DNA of 64,000 nt from Bacteroidota bacterium. GTDB taxonomy: Bacteria; Bacteroidota; Bacteroidia; Chitinophagales; BACL12. The notes below the pieces were generated by a model. The model had not been told where the DNA came from and ran no database searches. It saw only the letters and a program-made list of their open reading frames with translations. Positions 8,696 through 18,480 of this stretch are shown one piece after another (position 1 is the stretch's first letter; every line of letters starts with the position of its first letter). The position numbers and the translations under genes were made by a program. The stretch is from positions 487,323 through 551,322 of the forward strand of contig JADKEK010000003.1 in assembly GCA_016718035.1 (NCBI GenBank), in the 5' to 3' direction.

Positions 8696-10306
8696 TCAGT
8701 TCTTAATTATATGGAATTCAACACGACGGTTCATTTGGTGTTCCGCTTCTGTGTTAGCGTCTTTAATCATTACATCAGATTCACCTTTGTAAACGATTTT
8801 TAAACGACTTTCTGCTACACCTTTACCTGTTAAGTAAGTGATTGCTGTTCTAGCACGGTTTTCAGATAACTTCATGTTATAATCTTCACCAGCGCGAGTA
8901 TCAGTGTGACCAACTACTTCAACATTTAATTTAGTGTAACGGTTCATGATTTCAGCAACTTGGTTTAAAGAAGGTACTGCATCAGGACGGATTTCAGATT
9001 TGTTAAGATCGAAGAAGATATAAGGTAAAATCCAATCGCTAGCTGCACCTGGAGTACCACCTTGAGTTTTAATTCTTTCGTCAACATATTTTTCAACCCA
9101 ATCTTGAGTTAAGTGAACGTTCTGACAGTTTTCCATAGGTAATACAGGAGAAGAGAATGGTTCTGGATCTTCTGAATCCGGGCAACCGTCTTTATCGCTA
9201 TCTAAACTAACACCGTGAGTATCAACCGGAGTTCCTTCAGCTGTGTTAGGTTCTTTATCTAAACGATCGATAACACCATCATTATCAGAGTCTTTTAATA
9301 AGTTGTCAGGATCGATTTCGTTAACTTTATCATACAAGTAAGTAAGTGGGTTAACCATCCAAAGTGGGTCAACAGATTCGTCGCCACCTAAGCTGATACC
9401 TACGTTTAAGCTTGTATATTGGAACATGTCATAGTGGTCAGTATAGTCACCATCTAATTCCCAACGTTGTCCGTCTGCTAAGTCATCAAAATAGTGAGTA
9501 GCTCTGGTTTCTAAACCAATTTCAAGTGAACTACCAATTTTGTAAGAAAGACCTAAACCACCAGATAATGAAGGGTTACGTACCCAAGTTGCACGAACGT
9601 CACCTGCGTCACGTGATGCAGGGTTCGCAACCTCAGCTTGAGTTTCGTATTCGCCATCTAATACACCGTGGATAGCGTCGATACGTTCTTTTTCAGATGT
9701 GTTCTGAGAACCGAAACCACTAAGAATAGTTTGGAAATCGTAAGGATTTCCGCTTGCATCTAACGCATCATAAGATGTGTTGAAGATGAAACCACCAATA
9801 CCTGCGAAAGCATACACTAAAAATTTAGGATCAGCTTTGTGGAAATTGATGTTATTAAGATTAACCAATAAGTCTAATGACCCGTGGCCAATTTGAGTTT
9901 TGTAGTTAGGAACCCAAACGTTACCAGTATAGTCAGCTCCTTCAGAGTAGTTCTCTGTTGGGCTGTTTGAAAAGGCACCGTTGAGTGTTTTGTTGTAAGC
10001 ATATGAACTTTGGATGAAATCCTGTCCATAAGCGTTTGCATACATACCGTGTAAACGGAGAGATGTAACATACCCTAATCCTTTACGGATGTTAAGACCA
10101 ACGCCAAATGCTGGGCCGTGTGTGCTGCTAAAAGGTTCAGATCTTAAATCACCCTGGATTGCAGGAAGACCTAAGTTTAAACCAATTTGCCATTTGTTGG
10201 CTGGTTTTGGAGGGAATGATGATCCACCACTAGCTGTTTGAGCCTGTGTGAAGGTAATAATGCTGAAAAGCATCAATACCGCTAACGTGAGTTTTCTACT
10301 AATCAT
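8696..10306 (-). CDS. OmpA family outer membrane protein (barrel plus TSP3 repeats plus OmpA C-terminal domain)
   Basis: This 536-residue protein has a signal peptide ending FTQAQ, a large N-terminal region with alternating polar/hydrophobic segments and aromatic residues typical of an outer-membrane barrel, type 3 calcium repeats (DSDNDGVIDRLD, DSDKDGCPDSEDPEP) near 340-385, and a canonical OmpA C-terminal domain with VVGHTDTRAGEDYN and LSENRARTAITYL, which binds peptidoglycan. It is expected to tether the outer membrane to the wall and is probably abundant: the coding sequence is cleaner in codon choice than its neighbours, and two near-identical promoters lie upstream (10377-10407 and 10547-10576). 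Confidence 0.9.
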   Translation of the reverse strand: MISRKLTLAVLMLFSIITFTQAQTASGGSSFPPKPANKWQIGLNLGLPAIQGDLRSEPFSSTHGPAFGVGLNIRKGLGYVTSLRLHGMYANAYGQDFIQSSYAYNKTLNGAFSNSPTENYSEGADYTGNVWVPNYKTQIGHGSLDLLVNLNNINFHKADPKFLVYAFAGIGGFIFNTSYDALDASGNPYDFQTILSGFGSQNTSEKERIDAIHGVLDGEYETQAEVANPASRDAGDVRATWVRNPSLSGGLGLSYKIGSSLEIGLETRATHYFDDLADGQRWELDGDYTDHYDMFQYTSLNVGISLGGDESVDPLWMVNPLTYLYDKVNEIDPDNLLKDSDNDGVIDRLDKEPNTAEGTPVDTHGVSLDSDKDGCPDSEDPEPFSSPVLPMENCQNVHLTQDWVEKYVDERIKTQGGTPGAASDWILPYIFFDLNKSEIRPDAVPSLNQVAEIMNRYTKLNVEVVGHTDTRAGEDYNMKLSENRARTAITYLTGKGVAESRLKIVYKGESDVMIKDANTEAEHQMNRRVEFHIIKN

Positions 10307-10376
10307 GACGTATAAATTATAGTTTAAATATAATCGGTTATATAAAAGATTGTTTATGAATATCTCTTTTATGCCG

Positions 10377-10407
10377 CAAAGCTATAACCCTTAGTCCGCT
10401 TATGCAA
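10377..10407 (-). promoter_or_regulatory. Proximal promoter of the OmpA-family gene
   Basis: On the minus strand TAGCTTTG (10377-10384) matches the Bacteroidota -7 consensus TAnnTTTG, with TTG 20 bases upstream (10405-10407). The predicted start site lies about 65 bases before the ATG. Confidence 0.7.
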
Positions 10408-10546
10408 GTGATTTAGCCTCAAATCGTGGAATTTTTCCACAAATTCACGGTAATCAGTTAATAGCGTAGGTTCCAACACCTTGTTATTTTTTTGTGTTAA
10501 AACGGTTACAAGCCTTATGGCACTAACATTTAACTATTAGTTAGAG

Positions 10547-10576
10547 CAAAGCTATACACTTAACTCTAAAAACCAA
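10547..10576 (-). promoter_or_regulatory. Distal promoter of the OmpA-family gene
   Basis: A second TAGCTTTG (10547-10554, minus strand), identical to the proximal -7 box, has TTG exactly 19 bases upstream (10574-10576). It would give a leader of about 235 bases. Confidence 0.7.
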
Positions 10577-10655
10577 AAAAAAATGAATTTTTTTTTACGA
10601 TTGATTCAACCAAATTAAAATTACGCGCATCGAATGCCTTTTATAAGGGTAAAAA

Positions 10656-12518
10656 CTACCGGAGTAGCGTCAGGGTACCGGTTTTGGTAATAGGTGTATT
10701 CATAGTAGTTACCGATTCTATCACATACATATAGGTCCCAATTTCCTGTAAAACACCATTTAAAGTTCCATTCCAACCTTCATTTATATCATCAGAAGTA
10801 AAAACAAGGTCTCCCCACCTATTATAGATGGCAATATAATAGGATATAAGCATCTCTGTCTGGATATTAAACTCATCATTCAGACCATCATCATTTGGTG
10901 TAAACGCATTTGGCACATTAAAATCAATATCTACCCAAACAGTCACGGAATCTATAGCTAAACACCCGTTTTCATCGGTTATCACCACATAATAAGTTGT
11001 ATTAAAGGTAGGTGCTGCTATCGGTTGCAGGCAATCGGTGCAACTAAGTCCTTCAGCGGGTGTCCATAATATATTAACTATTGGGCTAACAGAGGTTGTA
11101 GCACTTAATGGTGTTGAGCTGCCATATTCAATAACAGTGTTAGGCCCTGCTTCAACAAGTGTTGGTTCGGGCTGACTAATTTCAACACCCTCAAAGGTGG
11201 TGGTACAGCCGTAAGCATCTTTAACAATAAATGTATAAATGCCGGCTTCCATGGTCAAAAAGTTACTGTCGGTTTGAAAGTTTACACCATCAAACGAAAA
11301 AAGATATGGGGTTACTCCTCCATCTGCATTCAGTATAACTGAGCCTTCATCACCACCGAAACATATTACATCAGATGTTGAAATGGTGTCTAGCAATAAT
11401 TCTGCTGGTTCGGTAATTACTATTTCCTGAAAATAGGCACATCCATCTTCTTCCTGAATAGTAATGGTATAGGTACCTGGCCCCAGGTTAAATATACTAT
11501 CTGTATCAGAGCCATCCGACCATTCATATGTAACCGGATTGGCGTTTCCAGTTACGTCCACATCTATCCATGCATTGGTGTTTCCAAAACAGGCTATATT
11601 TTGAATATCTACATTAACCTCATATGGTGTTGCTACTGTGACAATTACTTCATCTGTATAGGTAGTGCCATCGCACAACAAAACTTCTGCTGTATAACTA
11701 GTTGTAACTAAAGGTGCAACTTCGATACTATCGCCAGTTCCAACAAAGGTGCCTGAAGCCGTTTCGTACCATGTAATGGCACTTGGCAACCAAGCATAAC
11801 TTTCGTTAGTAGCCGACCAATTGGTAGCGTTTCTGCCAGCTATTGTAAATGCTTCAGTACCGTCTTCATTTATTATTCCCTGGGTGCCAATTCCTAAATC
11901 CCAACCGGGACAAACCTCCACATCCGTTAAATGATTTTCAATCTTATTGGTGGTTTCATGCAATACAATCTGAAATACACCTTCAAAAGTGGTACATGAA
12001 AACAAGGGAATATTGGTGTAACTAATAATTAGTCTCCGGTTTGGCGCCACACCTACCAATTCATGGTGTATACAATTAGTACAACTACCCGAGTCCCAGT
12101 CTGTCCACATCGCAAAAATTGCCGCTTTCGGCACATCACTGGAGGCATCGGGAATAGGTCCGTTTGGGGTCCAGTTCAAGTCCATAGCAAAACTTGGAAG
12201 CTTAAAACTTATCCAACCATTGGAAGCGATATAAAATTTATCATACACCTCACCAAAAAAACAAAAGTCAAATCCAATAGAAATTGGTCCGGCATGCGTA
12301 TCGTCGGTCATGTTGTGTACCGTGCCGCCAACCGGTTCTGGGGCGAAAGAAATGGATGAATATTCGTAAGTTAATGTGCCATAACTGCCATCAACATCAG
12401 CATGTAACCATACAGGTTGTGAACTGCAAATAGTTGTATCAGGATAAGCGACTATACCCTGTCCTTTTACTTGAATGAGAGCAATAATTAATAATGATAT
12501 TAAGAGAAATTTACGCAT
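10656..12518 (-). CDS. T9SS type B sorted surface protein with SprB repeats (gliding-motility-associated C-terminal domain)
   Basis: This 620-residue protein has a signal peptide ending QVKGQ, an N-terminal domain resembling the nidogen-like fold (FYIASNGWISF, AIFAMWTDWD), an Ig-like segment (TTSYTAEV), and two SprB-type repeats at about 300-370 and 375-450, each with Cys-Phe-Gly near the start and a C-x-Y/T end (IACFGN...EDGCAYF; VICFGG...YGCTTTF). The last 88 residues form a type B sorting domain beginning FNVPNAFTPNDDGLNDEF and containing YNRWGDLVF. Such proteins are displayed on the surface and are often adhesins. A -7 box TATATTTG lies 30 bases upstream (12548-12555). Confidence 0.9.
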   Translation of the reverse strand: MRKFLLISLLIIALIQVKGQGIVAYPDTTICSSQPVWLHADVDGSYGTLTYEYSSISFAPEPVGGTVHNMTDDTHAGPISIGFDFCFFGEVYDKFYIASNGWISFKLPSFAMDLNWTPNGPIPDASSDVPKAAIFAMWTDWDSGSCTNCIHHELVGVAPNRRLIISYTNIPLFSCTTFEGVFQIVLHETTNKIENHLTDVEVCPGWDLGIGTQGIINEDGTEAFTIAGRNATNWSATNESYAWLPSAITWYETASGTFVGTGDSIEVAPLVTTSYTAEVLLCDGTTYTDEVIVTVATPYEVNVDIQNIACFGNTNAWIDVDVTGNANPVTYEWSDGSDTDSIFNLGPGTYTITIQEEDGCAYFQEIVITEPAELLLDTISTSDVICFGGDEGSVILNADGGVTPYLFSFDGVNFQTDSNFLTMEAGIYTFIVKDAYGCTTTFEGVEISQPEPTLVEAGPNTVIEYGSSTPLSATTSVSPIVNILWTPAEGLSCTDCLQPIAAPTFNTTYYVVITDENGCLAIDSVTVWVDIDFNVPNAFTPNDDGLNDEFNIQTEMLISYYIAIYNRWGDLVFTSDDINEGWNGTLNGVLQEIGTYMYVIESVTTMNTPITKTGTLTLLR

Positions 12519-12547
12519 GATACATTTTCGACTAGCGATTCATACGT

Positions 12548-12555
12548 CAAATATA
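12548..12555 (-). promoter_or_regulatory. Possible -7 box for the SprB-repeat gene
   Basis: TATATTTG on the minus strand, 30 bases before the ATG; no good TTG at the expected spacing. Confidence 0.35.
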
Positions 12556-12556
12556 C

Positions 12557-13225
12557 TTATTCTATTGCACTATTGATGAATTTTACCAATGGGTAGGCAG
12601 TTTTTAAACAATTGATAAGCGTTTTACTAAATGCCGGATCCTGCACTTCAACATCTGTAAAGTAACGGGTAACCACAAAACTTTTATGCTTTAAATATGG
12701 TAATGCCTGATTGTCAGCAGTATAACCTTTTGGGACTGTTTTTAAGACTTCTATCTCATCAAGTCCATCAAAATGTTTTTTAAACGCTGCTGAGGTAAGT
12801 ATTTTATGAAATTCTTTATAATTATAATCTATTTCTTGTCTGATTTTCGCTAAATTTTCAGGAATTGGCATATAAGAGCCAATGCCGGCAAAACTTTTAT
12901 TTCCTGGTTGTATTTGGAAGTAATAACCTGCTGTTTGCATATTTTTAGCTCCGGCACTTAAAGTGGCACCTAGGTTTGACTTGTAGGGACTTTTATCTTT
13001 AGAAAACCGCACATCGCGATTAATTCTGAATACTGTTTTTTTGGCCTCTAATCCGGTGATAGTGTTATCAAAGGCACTTACACCTTTAATGATATCTGCA
13101 ATAAAGTTAATAAAGTCAGCTTTTGCTGCATCATAATCATTCCTGTGGGCATCAAACCATAGTTTATTGTTATTAGCCGCAAGTTGTTTTAAAAATTGTA
13201 ACGATTTTTTTGGGATTTGAGACAT
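12557..13225 (-). CDS. DUF2461 family protein
   Basis: This 222-residue soluble protein matches DUF2461 along its length: LKQLAANNNKLWFDAHR at the N-terminus, then the conserved block KKTVFRINRDVRFSKDKSPY near residues 63-82, and YYFQIQPGNKSFAGIG near 100. No enzymatic role is established for the family. It has no signal peptide, so it should be cytoplasmic. The nearest gene on the same strand starts 38 bases downstream and may be cotranscribed, although that gene has its own possible -7 box. Confidence 0.85.
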   Translation of the reverse strand: MSQIPKKSLQFLKQLAANNNKLWFDAHRNDYDAAKADFINFIADIIKGVSAFDNTITGLEAKKTVFRINRDVRFSKDKSPYKSNLGATLSAGAKNMQTAGYYFQIQPGNKSFAGIGSYMPIPENLAKIRQEIDYNYKEFHKILTSAAFKKHFDGLDEIEVLKTVPKGYTADNQALPYLKHKSFVVTRYFTDVEVQDPAFSKTLINCLKTAYPLVKFINSAIE

Positions 13226-14051
13226 GATTCCTTAAATTTTAAAATTGAAAATTAACCTTGCTGATTCAACTTCGTTTTGTAAAACCAAAATTAGATATAT
13301 GCAACAACATCTCACAATTATGCTGGCAACATTTGTCGGAATATACCGTAGCCGGAAATTTTAATTCTACTATATAGCACAAGATTTGATTAATGGATAT
13401 GGAACCAATTGAATTGGCAATTGTACTGTGTTAAGCTATACATTTATTTACACTACAGCATTTAGACTGCACATAGCGTATTTGTTTTACTGATATTGAT
13501 TTATTCAAAATTCCATTTGGCAAAACCAACAAGCATCCTTTGCAAAAACACAGGTGAACTAAGTCTACAATTGTAAAATCATCAAGAATAGAATTTCCAT
13601 GAAAATGTGCTGATAGAAACTACCGGAGGTGGAAAAAACACCTATTATCACCCCATTTACCCCCCTATTGCCAAATGGATGGGCACAAAATAACATTAGC
13701 TATAACCAGGTTAAACGTTTTAAGGTTGGTAGAAATTAAATATTATCAGCTGTTACTTCCACAACTTTGAAATCAGAAAAAAGTTGTATCGAAAATAAAC
13801 TATATACATAAAGTATTGATTATAAACTAGTTATGATTAATTTTTTAAAGTTAGGCTATCCAAAATCGGAAGTTGGCCATCGTGGATTTTGAAAAATAAT
13901 TACCCCATATGGAATATTTTAACACTTTTTGAAGCAAACTATAAATTGGGTTTCGCTGAAATTATTGCCGAAATGCAACAAATTAAGTATTTTTATTGGC
14001 TAATTGAACCACTTGTCATTCAATTAAACACACATAAAGTCGGACCTTTTT
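13226..14051. other. Long intergenic gap without a recognised gene
   Basis: This 826-base AT-rich stretch lies between divergently oriented genes. I saw no convincing ORF, RNA gene or clean promoter. A short inverted repeat AGGTG/CACCT occurs at about 13626-13644. Frames here are broken by many stops. It could hold long leaders or decayed sequence, but nothing specific is supported. Confidence 0.5.
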
Positions 14052-16337
14052 ATGAAAAAGCAGTATTTATTTATTGTTTACTTGTTCTTTTTTTGCTGTC
14101 AGCAAAATTTAAAAGCACAGCAAACAACAATGCCCCTTGTGCCAAAAGTTTATAATTATTCTACTTTTAGCAAAAGCCAGGTTTTGATAAATGGTGAACT
14201 TGAAAAAAATTCAAATTCATATAGTAAAAAGCATCCTGAATATGGCATCTTACCTTTTAATGCTGGTTGTGACGACTGTAGTGAAATAATTGACCAGCGA
14301 ACCATAAATACGAGATATTATGTTGGTAACGACCCAAAAGAAAGGGCAGTATACGCACAAACATCATTAAATGATTTACATTATAAAAATGAGCAAGGTG
14401 ATTGGATTACAATAGACTATAGATTACATCCAACAAAAAATGAAAATATTTATAGCGCAGATAATCAGGAGCAACCAACTTCAATAAATTTAAACGACTA
14501 CTATACATTCATTCAATTAACAGCTTCAACTAAGTTGGTATTTAATGGTAAATGGGCATTAAGCGGAAGTAAAAAACCTGAAATAACAAAATTAATGCAC
14601 CCGACAAGCCACAGCGTTGGTGAAGACGGAGCAGTTTTATTTAATGCATGGGATGGAATAGATATTCGCCACACATTTACAAAAGGTAGCATTAAAACTG
14701 ATTTTGTAGTAAATAATTTAAGTGCAATTGACCCAACTAGTGCATATAGTATTTTCAAAGAAACCATTCAATTACCTGATGGCTTTTCGATTATTAGAGA
14801 TATTTACGAAGGCGAAGAATCTATTAATGGAAGGTGGGTTGGAGATTTAATATTAGTTGACGCATTTGGTAATGAATACGCCCGATTTGACCATGTATTT
14901 ACTTATATGGAAAATCCGGTTGATGAAGAAATGGCTGCGTTAACTTTAGTTGGTGAATATGCCATTGAACAAGTTGGTAACCTTGTTACATTATCGCTTT
15001 ACATTGATAATAACTGGTTAACTGATCCGGCACGTACATTTCCAATTGTTATTGACCCAACAGTAAGTGGAACACTTGCTACAATAGCCGGAACACCGCT
15101 TGGATCACGCTACTGGCCTGCGTATTGTGTTCATACTATGATGGTTTCAACTCCAGCAAACGCTACCCTAACAACAGCCAATGTAGCATTAGATGTAGAT
15201 GCCAAAATTGCTGGTTGCACGCCAAGTGGTAATTGCGCGAGAAATTTTACGCAAGTGTATATTTCTACCTCATGTGGCGTTGACCCAATTGGTGCACCTG
15301 GTATTATTTACACCTGTGTAGGAGGTGGAACCTGTTTACTTCCTGGTCATTTAGTTTTACCAACTACTAGTATGCCGCATTTAGTGGTAGATTGTTTTAC
15401 ACCAAGTTGCGCGTCATATACAATTCCATTCAATGTTCATTTACAAAGATTAGCCTGCTCAAATACGGATCCTTTATGTGATGTACCTTGTGTACAATTA
15501 GACTTATTTGAAGTTACAATAAAGGGTAAAACAGTTGAAGCTACCGCAACAGCGGCAGGAGGAACATCTTATACCATTTTAGATTGTACTGATCAGTCGG
15601 ACTGGCTTGCTCCAGATGAAGATGTTTATGGTGTACCGGCATATACTTATTCATGGTCACCAATAGGCGCTACTGATGATAGCATTTATGTAACATTTCC
15701 GTTAGGCACAACTTCATACACTTTAACTATTACTGATGCTTGTGGCAATATTGCAACTGATGTAGTTACAGTAACCAATAATTGTATTTTACTACCGCTG
15801 CCGTTAACTGAATTTAGCGGATATCATCAAAATGATTTTAATTTATTGAATTGGTCAACACAATCTGAAATTGGAACAAATTATATTATTGAACGCTCTG
15901 TTACGGGGAATGATTTTATACCTATCGGCACTATTGATTCAAAACCCAATGGCGGTTTTCAAACATATTCATTTTCAGATTTAAGTCCTGATAACCAAAT
16001 AGTTTATTATCGTTTAAAACAAATTAATACTAAAAACGAAGTATTATTTTCAGAAATAATTGCAATTAAAACCGCATATAAACCAGGTAATGAAATAATC
16101 TCTACAATTTTTGACGCTGAAAATAATATGCTGCAATTGAGTATTAATTCGGAAAAAGAAATAACTGCTAAAATGCTTATTTATGATCTTGCGGGCAAAA
16201 TTGTTTTTTCAAATTCAATTGCTTTAGGGACAGGTACTACGGTAGTTAAATCAACATTACCGGAGCTTGCAAAAGGCGCATATGTGGTACGTATTTTAGT
16301 TGAAGATGTGAATTTAGAATCCAAATTTGTTAATTAA
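14052..16337 (+). CDS. Large T9SS type A secreted protein
   Basis: This 761-residue protein has a signal peptide ending NLKAQQ. The first 340 residues resemble the N-terminal segments of large repeat-containing surface proteins, with the motifs AWDGIDIRHTF and ARTFPIVIDPTV. A Cys-rich middle (CTPSGNCARNF, CVGGGTCLLPG, CSNTDPLCDVPC) suggests disulphides. Next comes a common Bacteroidota module LPLPLTEFSGYHQND...NLLNWSTQSE, a fibronectin-like unit often placed just before the sorting tail, and finally a type A tail (LIYDLAGKIVFS...LAKGAYVVRI). Function not recognised. An overlapping ORF from 13889 in another frame is not coding. The gene sits alone between an 0.8-kb gap and the ABC-F gene. Confidence 0.85.
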   Translation: MKKQYLFIVYLFFFCCQQNLKAQQTTMPLVPKVYNYSTFSKSQVLINGELEKNSNSYSKKHPEYGILPFNAGCDDCSEIIDQRTINTRYYVGNDPKERAVYAQTSLNDLHYKNEQGDWITIDYRLHPTKNENIYSADNQEQPTSINLNDYYTFIQLTASTKLVFNGKWALSGSKKPEITKLMHPTSHSVGEDGAVLFNAWDGIDIRHTFTKGSIKTDFVVNNLSAIDPTSAYSIFKETIQLPDGFSIIRDIYEGEESINGRWVGDLILVDAFGNEYARFDHVFTYMENPVDEEMAALTLVGEYAIEQVGNLVTLSLYIDNNWLTDPARTFPIVIDPTVSGTLATIAGTPLGSRYWPAYCVHTMMVSTPANATLTTANVALDVDAKIAGCTPSGNCARNFTQVYISTSCGVDPIGAPGIIYTCVGGGTCLLPGHLVLPTTSMPHLVVDCFTPSCASYTIPFNVHLQRLACSNTDPLCDVPCVQLDLFEVTIKGKTVEATATAAGGTSYTILDCTDQSDWLAPDEDVYGVPAYTYSWSPIGATDDSIYVTFPLGTTSYTLTITDACGNIATDVVTVTNNCILLPLPLTEFSGYHQNDFNLLNWSTQSEIGTNYIIERSVTGNDFIPIGTIDSKPNGGFQTYSFSDLSPDNQIVYYRLKQINTKNEVLFSEIIAIKTAYKPGNEIISTIFDAENNMLQLSINSEKEITAKMLIYDLAGKIVFSNSIALGTGTTVVKSTLPELAKGAYVVRILVEDVNLESKFVN

Positions 16338-16461
16338 AATTGAGCATAACCCACTCGGTTATGTCTAAATAGTGGTTAAAAATTGCTTTGCAGGTATATC
16401 CTAACTATTCAGGACATTGCCTAATTTTTAAGAATTCCACCGCTTTTTCAAAGCATCTGCT

Positions 16462-16469
16462 TACCTTTG
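16462..16469 (+). promoter_or_regulatory. -7 box placed 4 bases before the ABC-F start codon
   Basis: TACCTTTG is followed by CGCC and then ATG. The predicted transcription start would fall on or next to the A of ATG, so the mRNA should be leaderless or nearly so. The same 15-mer occurs at glyS. Confidence 0.6.
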
Positions 16470-16473
16470 CGCC

Positions 16474-18408
16474 ATGATTTCAGTGCAGAATTTATCCATT
16501 CACTTTGGTGGCATATTTTTATTTGAAGAAGTTTCATTTGCTCTAAAAGAAAACGACCGCGTAGGTTTAGTCGGCAAAAACGGTGCAGGAAAGTCCACTC
16601 TCATGAAAATAATGAGCGGCTTACAAAAGCCGGATTCAGGGCAGGTGGTATTGCCAAAAGACAGTTTAATTGGATTTTTGCACCAGGATTTGAGCAAAAT
16701 GAAAGGCAAAACCGTGTTTGAAGAAACACAAACCGCCTTTAATGAAGCCCTCCAGTTGGATAAACGCATGCATGAAATTGAGCATGAACTTACAGTGCGC
16801 ACCGACTACGAGAGTGATTCATATCATGATATCATTAACGAGATTCAGGAAATATCGCATCGCTTAGAGATTATTAACGTGGCCACCATCGACAAACAAA
16901 TTGAGTTGGTGTTGATGGGTTTAGGTTTTATGCGTGAAGATTTCGACAAACCTGTTGAAACGTTCAGCGGTGGATGGCAGATGCGTATCGAATTGGCTAA
17001 AATTTTATTGAGTAAACCTGAATTGGTATTATTAGATGAGCCTACCAATCACTTGGATATTGAGAGTATTCAGTGGTTAGAAACATATTTGGAAACGTAC
17101 CCGGGTGCTATCATGATTGTTTCCCACGATAGAACATTTTTAGATAATGTTACCAAACGTACCATCGAAATTGTAAGTCAGAAAATTTACGACTACCCTG
17201 CTAATTATTCCACATTTGTTGAATTGCGTAAAGAGCGAATTGATCAGCAACGTGCGGCGCAAAAAAATCAGGAAAAATATATTGAGCATACTGAAAAACT
17301 GATAGATAAATTCAGAGCAAAAGCGAACAAAGCAAAATTTGCACAATCACTTATTAAAAAGCTGGATAAAATAGAAGAAATAGAAGTGGACGATGAAGAA
17401 ACTGCAACTATTCACTTTTATTTTCCAAAACCACAGCGCTCAGGTAAAACAGTAGTTACCGGAAAAAAAGTTTCTAAAACTTATGATGTAAAATTAATTT
17501 TAGATGAAATTGATTTTGATATTCAGCGCGGTGATAAAATTGCATTTGTAGGTAAAAACGGTGAAGGAAAATCTACCTTGTCTAAAATTATTGCCGGCAT
17601 TGAAAAATACCAAGGCGAATTAGAGTTGGGACATAATGTACATTTAGGATATTATGCTCAAAATCAAGCTGAAACACTTAGCGGGGATGATACAGTATTT
17701 GATACTATTGACAAAGTGGCCGCCGGTGAAATGCGCTCCCATATCAGAACTTTATTAGGAGCGTTTTTATTTGGTGGTGAAGCATCGTTTAAAAAAGTGA
17801 AGGTGTTATCAGGTGGTGAGAAATCGCGTTTGGCAATGTGTAAATTATTGCTTGAGCCATATAATTTATTGGTGCTCGATGAGCCTACCAACCACTTGGA
17901 CATGCGCAGTAAAGATGTATTAAAAAATGCATTGAACAATTTTGAAGGAACAGTAATTGTGGTATCGCACGATCGTGATTTTTTAAAGGGAATTACCAAC
18001 CGTGTATTTGAATTTAAGGATAAAAAAATCAAAGAACATATCGGTGATATATATGATTATTTGGCAGCTAAAAAAATATCTTCACTGGCAGAATTAGAAT
18101 TAGCTCCAAAACCGGTTAAACAAAAAAAGGAAGCTGTAACGGTTTCCCCCACTAAAGAAAATCACGAAGACAAAAAAAATCGTGAGCGGGAAGTAAATCG
18201 TATCAAAAAAGAAATTGAAAAAACCGAAAAAGAAATTGCGGCATTAGAAACGGAAATTGTTCAGCTTGAAAAACAAATGAATGATCCGGGATTTTATGAA
18301 AAGCCCAATACCACCGAAATTTTCAACAAATACAACAACCTGAAAGAAAGCCATACGCAAAAAATGAGCGGGTGGGAAAGTCTGACGGAACAGCTCGAAA
18401 CAATTTAA
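16474..18408 (+). CDS. ABC-F family ATPase (translation factor type)
   Basis: The 644-residue protein has two ATP-binding cassettes and no membrane domain. Cassette one has Walker A GKNGAGKST (35-43), signature FSGGW (164) and LLDEPTNHLD; cassette two has GKNGEGKST (360-368), signature LSGGE (445) and LVLDEPTNHLD. A charged linker of about 75 residues joins them, and a lysine/glutamate-rich coiled coil lies at about 565-644. ABC-F proteins bind the ribosomal E site and relieve stalling or protect against antibiotics. The C-terminal coiled coil resembles Uup or the common Bacteroidota ABC-F, so I make no resistance claim. The ATG lies 4 bases after a -7 box. Confidence 0.9.
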   Translation: MISVQNLSIHFGGIFLFEEVSFALKENDRVGLVGKNGAGKSTLMKIMSGLQKPDSGQVVLPKDSLIGFLHQDLSKMKGKTVFEETQTAFNEALQLDKRMHEIEHELTVRTDYESDSYHDIINEIQEISHRLEIINVATIDKQIELVLMGLGFMREDFDKPVETFSGGWQMRIELAKILLSKPELVLLDEPTNHLDIESIQWLETYLETYPGAIMIVSHDRTFLDNVTKRTIEIVSQKIYDYPANYSTFVELRKERIDQQRAAQKNQEKYIEHTEKLIDKFRAKANKAKFAQSLIKKLDKIEEIEVDDEETATIHFYFPKPQRSGKTVVTGKKVSKTYDVKLILDEIDFDIQRGDKIAFVGKNGEGKSTLSKIIAGIEKYQGELELGHNVHLGYYAQNQAETLSGDDTVFDTIDKVAAGEMRSHIRTLLGAFLFGGEASFKKVKVLSGGEKSRLAMCKLLLEPYNLLVLDEPTNHLDMRSKDVLKNALNNFEGTVIVVSHDRDFLKGITNRVFEFKDKKIKEHIGDIYDYLAAKKISSLAELELAPKPVKQKKEAVTVSPTKENHEDKKNREREVNRIKKEIEKTEKEIAALETEIVQLEKQMNDPGFYEKPNTTEIFNKYNNLKESHTQKMSGWESLTEQLETI

Positions 18409-18452
18409 TGAAAAATAAATATGAGCGAACATTATGTAGTGTGTTTTATTTC

Positions 18453-18468
18453 ATCGTATATTTGCGAT
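18453..18468 (+). promoter_or_regulatory. arsR promoter with overlapping dyad operator
   Basis: The -7 box TATATTTG (18457-18464) lies inside the inverted repeat ATCG-N8-CGAT (18453-18468). The repeat half-sites flank the box exactly, which would let a bound ArsR dimer block RNA polymerase. It lies 12 bases before the arsR ATG. Confidence 0.6.
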
Positions 18469-18480
18469 ATACAATTGAAT

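Noticed and set aside
13889..14155. An 88-residue ORF just before the 761-residue T9SS gene
   Set aside because: It overlaps the signal peptide region of the real gene in another frame and has no protein-like pattern.
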